From: an uncultured Pirellulaceae bacterium
GTDB lineage: Bacteria > Planctomycetota > Planctomycetia > Pirellulales > Pirellulaceae
DNA length: 64,000 bases
Assembly (NCBI GenBank): GCA_937944405.1
Contig: CALDYR010000027.1
Coordinates: 1 to 64,000 of the forward strand
Direction of reading: 5' to 3'
The notes beneath the pieces were generated by a model. It was not told the origin of the DNA. It saw nothing but the letters and a program-made list of their open reading frames with translations, and did not search any database. Each line of letters starts with the position of its first letter. Within the stretch, counting starts at the first letter, position 1. This document shows, in pieces, positions 62,992 to 64,000 of the stretch. A program made the position numbers and the translations under genes.

Positions 62992-63421
62992 GGCTTCAAT
63001 GTTCCCGGGTTGGTTTGCCCAATGGCCGCGACTAGGCCGCAACCGGGCCGCTGGCCAGCAAACTTGTACAGAAGGAGTTCGCCATTTGTTTCAACGGAGT
63101 CAATTAAAAACATGGAGGAAGCTTCTTCGTATAGATTTCACACCAAAAATAGGGCGATTTACTGTTACAATTGTCCGATTGCACCCTCAAACCGACTACC
63201 GACCAAGAAACATCGGCACCGTTGTTGAACAAGGGCTATGTTTTGGTGTCGTTGGCTGAGTTATTCTCTTTATCCAACCCCACCCCGTATATAGCACGGT
63301 TTAGACGTAGCACGATTTCAACGTTCGACAGCATCCGCTTCCATTTCCAACGACCAGAATTTACACTCCCAACGATTAAACGAGCAACTGACACCCCCTT
63401 TTTTACGTACTAGACGCTCCT
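62992..63421. other. Spacer upstream of rpoN, no gene seen
   Basis: 430 bp. It ends at the rpoN ATG; no confident promoter or terminator. The open frames here lack family content. Confidence 0.4.
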
Positions 63422-64000
63422 ATGAAATTCTCTTTCGGCCAGAATCTGCAGCAGAAGATGTCGCAAACGATGTCTCCCCGGATGTTCCAGTCGATGGAGA
63501 TTCTGCGCCTTGCCCAAACGGAACTTGATGAAAAGATCGAACAGGAATTGATCGACAATCCCGTATTGGAGATGCTCTCCGACGGTCCCGAAAATGACGA
63601 AAAACCGCAAAAGGAACCCAAAGAGAAAGACGTCGACCAAAAAGAACTGGTGATTGAAGAATCCCAGGATAACGCCGACGATTTTGAGCGGCTGCTGAAT
63701 CTTGACCAGGACAATCCTGAGTATTTCGATGAACGACCACGTATGTCGGCCAATCGAATTCAGGAAAGCAGCGATCGGCAGCATGACATCATGGCCAACG
63801 TTGAAACTCGCAGCGAAACGCTGCACGATCATCTGTTGCAGCAATTGCACGAACGCGACATCGAACCGCAGGTACTGAAGATTGCCGAACGTATCGTGTC
63901 GACGTTATCGGCTTCCGATGGCGGCTATTTCCGAGCCAGCCTTACGGATTTGCTGCCCGTGGGGGCCACCGCCGAAGATGAAGAGCTGGCCGAAACGGCA
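63422..64000 (+). CDS. rpoN: RNA polymerase sigma-54 factor, N-terminal part
   Basis: The first 193 codons; the gene continues beyond the window. Region I is Gln- and Leu-rich (FGQNLQQKMSQTMSPRMFQS, then LRLAQTELDEKIEQEL) as in sigma-54, followed by the acidic region II (about residues 55-110, DGPENDEKPQKEPKEKD) and the beginning of the core-binding region. It directs transcription from -24/-12 promoters with an AAA+ activator. Confidence 0.93.
   Translation, partial: MKFSFGQNLQQKMSQTMSPRMFQSMEILRLAQTELDEKIEQELIDNPVLEMLSDGPENDEKPQKEPKEKDVDQKELVIEESQDNADDFERLLNLDQDNPEYFDERPRMSANRIQESSDRQHDIMANVETRSETLHDHLLQQLHERDIEPQVLKIAERIVSTLSASDGGYFRASLTDLLPVGATAEDEELAETA

Noticed and set aside
1-64000. 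tRNA, rRNA or CRISPR loci
   Set aside because: I scanned the spacers for T-loop-like sequences, conserved rRNA blocks and regular spaced repeats and found none; weak tRNA-like strings near 29186 do not fold into a cloverleaf.

Overview
The window looks like a chromosomal segment of a marine planctomycete (Pirellulaceae-like). The grounds are two sulfatase loci, planctomycete-type orphan families (a DUF6786-like protein, a 1,418-residue protein, a receiver/anti-sigma-type ATPase family), a tetrahydromethanopterin C1 enzyme (Mch) in a bacterial setting, two TolC-like proteins and a VWA/MoxR pair. I saw no rRNA, tRNA, CRISPR array, prophage or intact insertion sequence.

Layout. 0.1-5.2 kb (minus): homodimeric pyruvate dehydrogenase E1 (aceE), E2 (aceF) and a small membrane protein whose start codon lies in a perfect hairpin. 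5.7-7.0 kb: decayed acetylesterase and sulfatase genes, the sulfatase broken by a 7-bp tandem duplication. 7.2-13 kb: exported GH2 glycosidase, acetyl-CoA synthetase, two small membrane proteins. 13.4-21.6 kb: a long TolC-like protein, a PAS-GGDEF-degenerate HD signalling protein, an endo/exonuclease/phosphatase-family membrane protein, a DUF4254 protein and a stand-alone LigD-type phosphoesterase domain. 21.7-28.8 kb: a coupled dus-mch-ATP-grasp operon, an HD-GYP response regulator, purU and a flavoprotein. 29.3-36.4 kb: class III aminotransferase, acyl-CoA dehydrogenase-like protein, a thioredoxin-fold protein without its CXXC, ribBA and a DUF151 nuclease; three copies of a dispersed ~125-bp repeat lie between these genes. 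37-50 kb: the 1,418-residue orphan, an alpha/beta hydrolase, a Cys-rich lipoprotein, a DUF6786-like gene with an intact sulfatase, and a TolC-like lipoprotein. 50.3-55.8 kb: VWA protein, MoxR ATPase, family 5 uracil-DNA glycosylase, and a 5'-truncated response-regulator/ATPase gene. 56-58.7 kb: a pair of M16 peptidases, one without its zinc site. 58.9-64 kb: a peroxiredoxin-like gene, then dnaX-ybaB-recR and the start of rpoN.

The most striking region is 58.9-62.0 kb, where two neighbouring divergent genes appear to need recoding. The exported peroxiredoxin has a single in-frame UGA exactly at the first Cys of its CxxC motif, followed by a hairpin, as expected for selenocysteine insertion. 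dnaX reaches the tau C-terminus only by a -1 shift at an A-rich run that contains the A-AAA-AAG heptamer in the correct phase; without the shift a gamma-sized product ends 13 bases later.

Other themes are one-carbon metabolism (mch and its ATP-grasp partner, purU), acetyl-CoA supply (aceEF, acs), and a tendency to short (7-18 bp) tandem duplications in weakly constrained sequence, two of which lie in or at the edge of damaged genes. All functional calls rest on reading motifs and families by eye; no database search was run.
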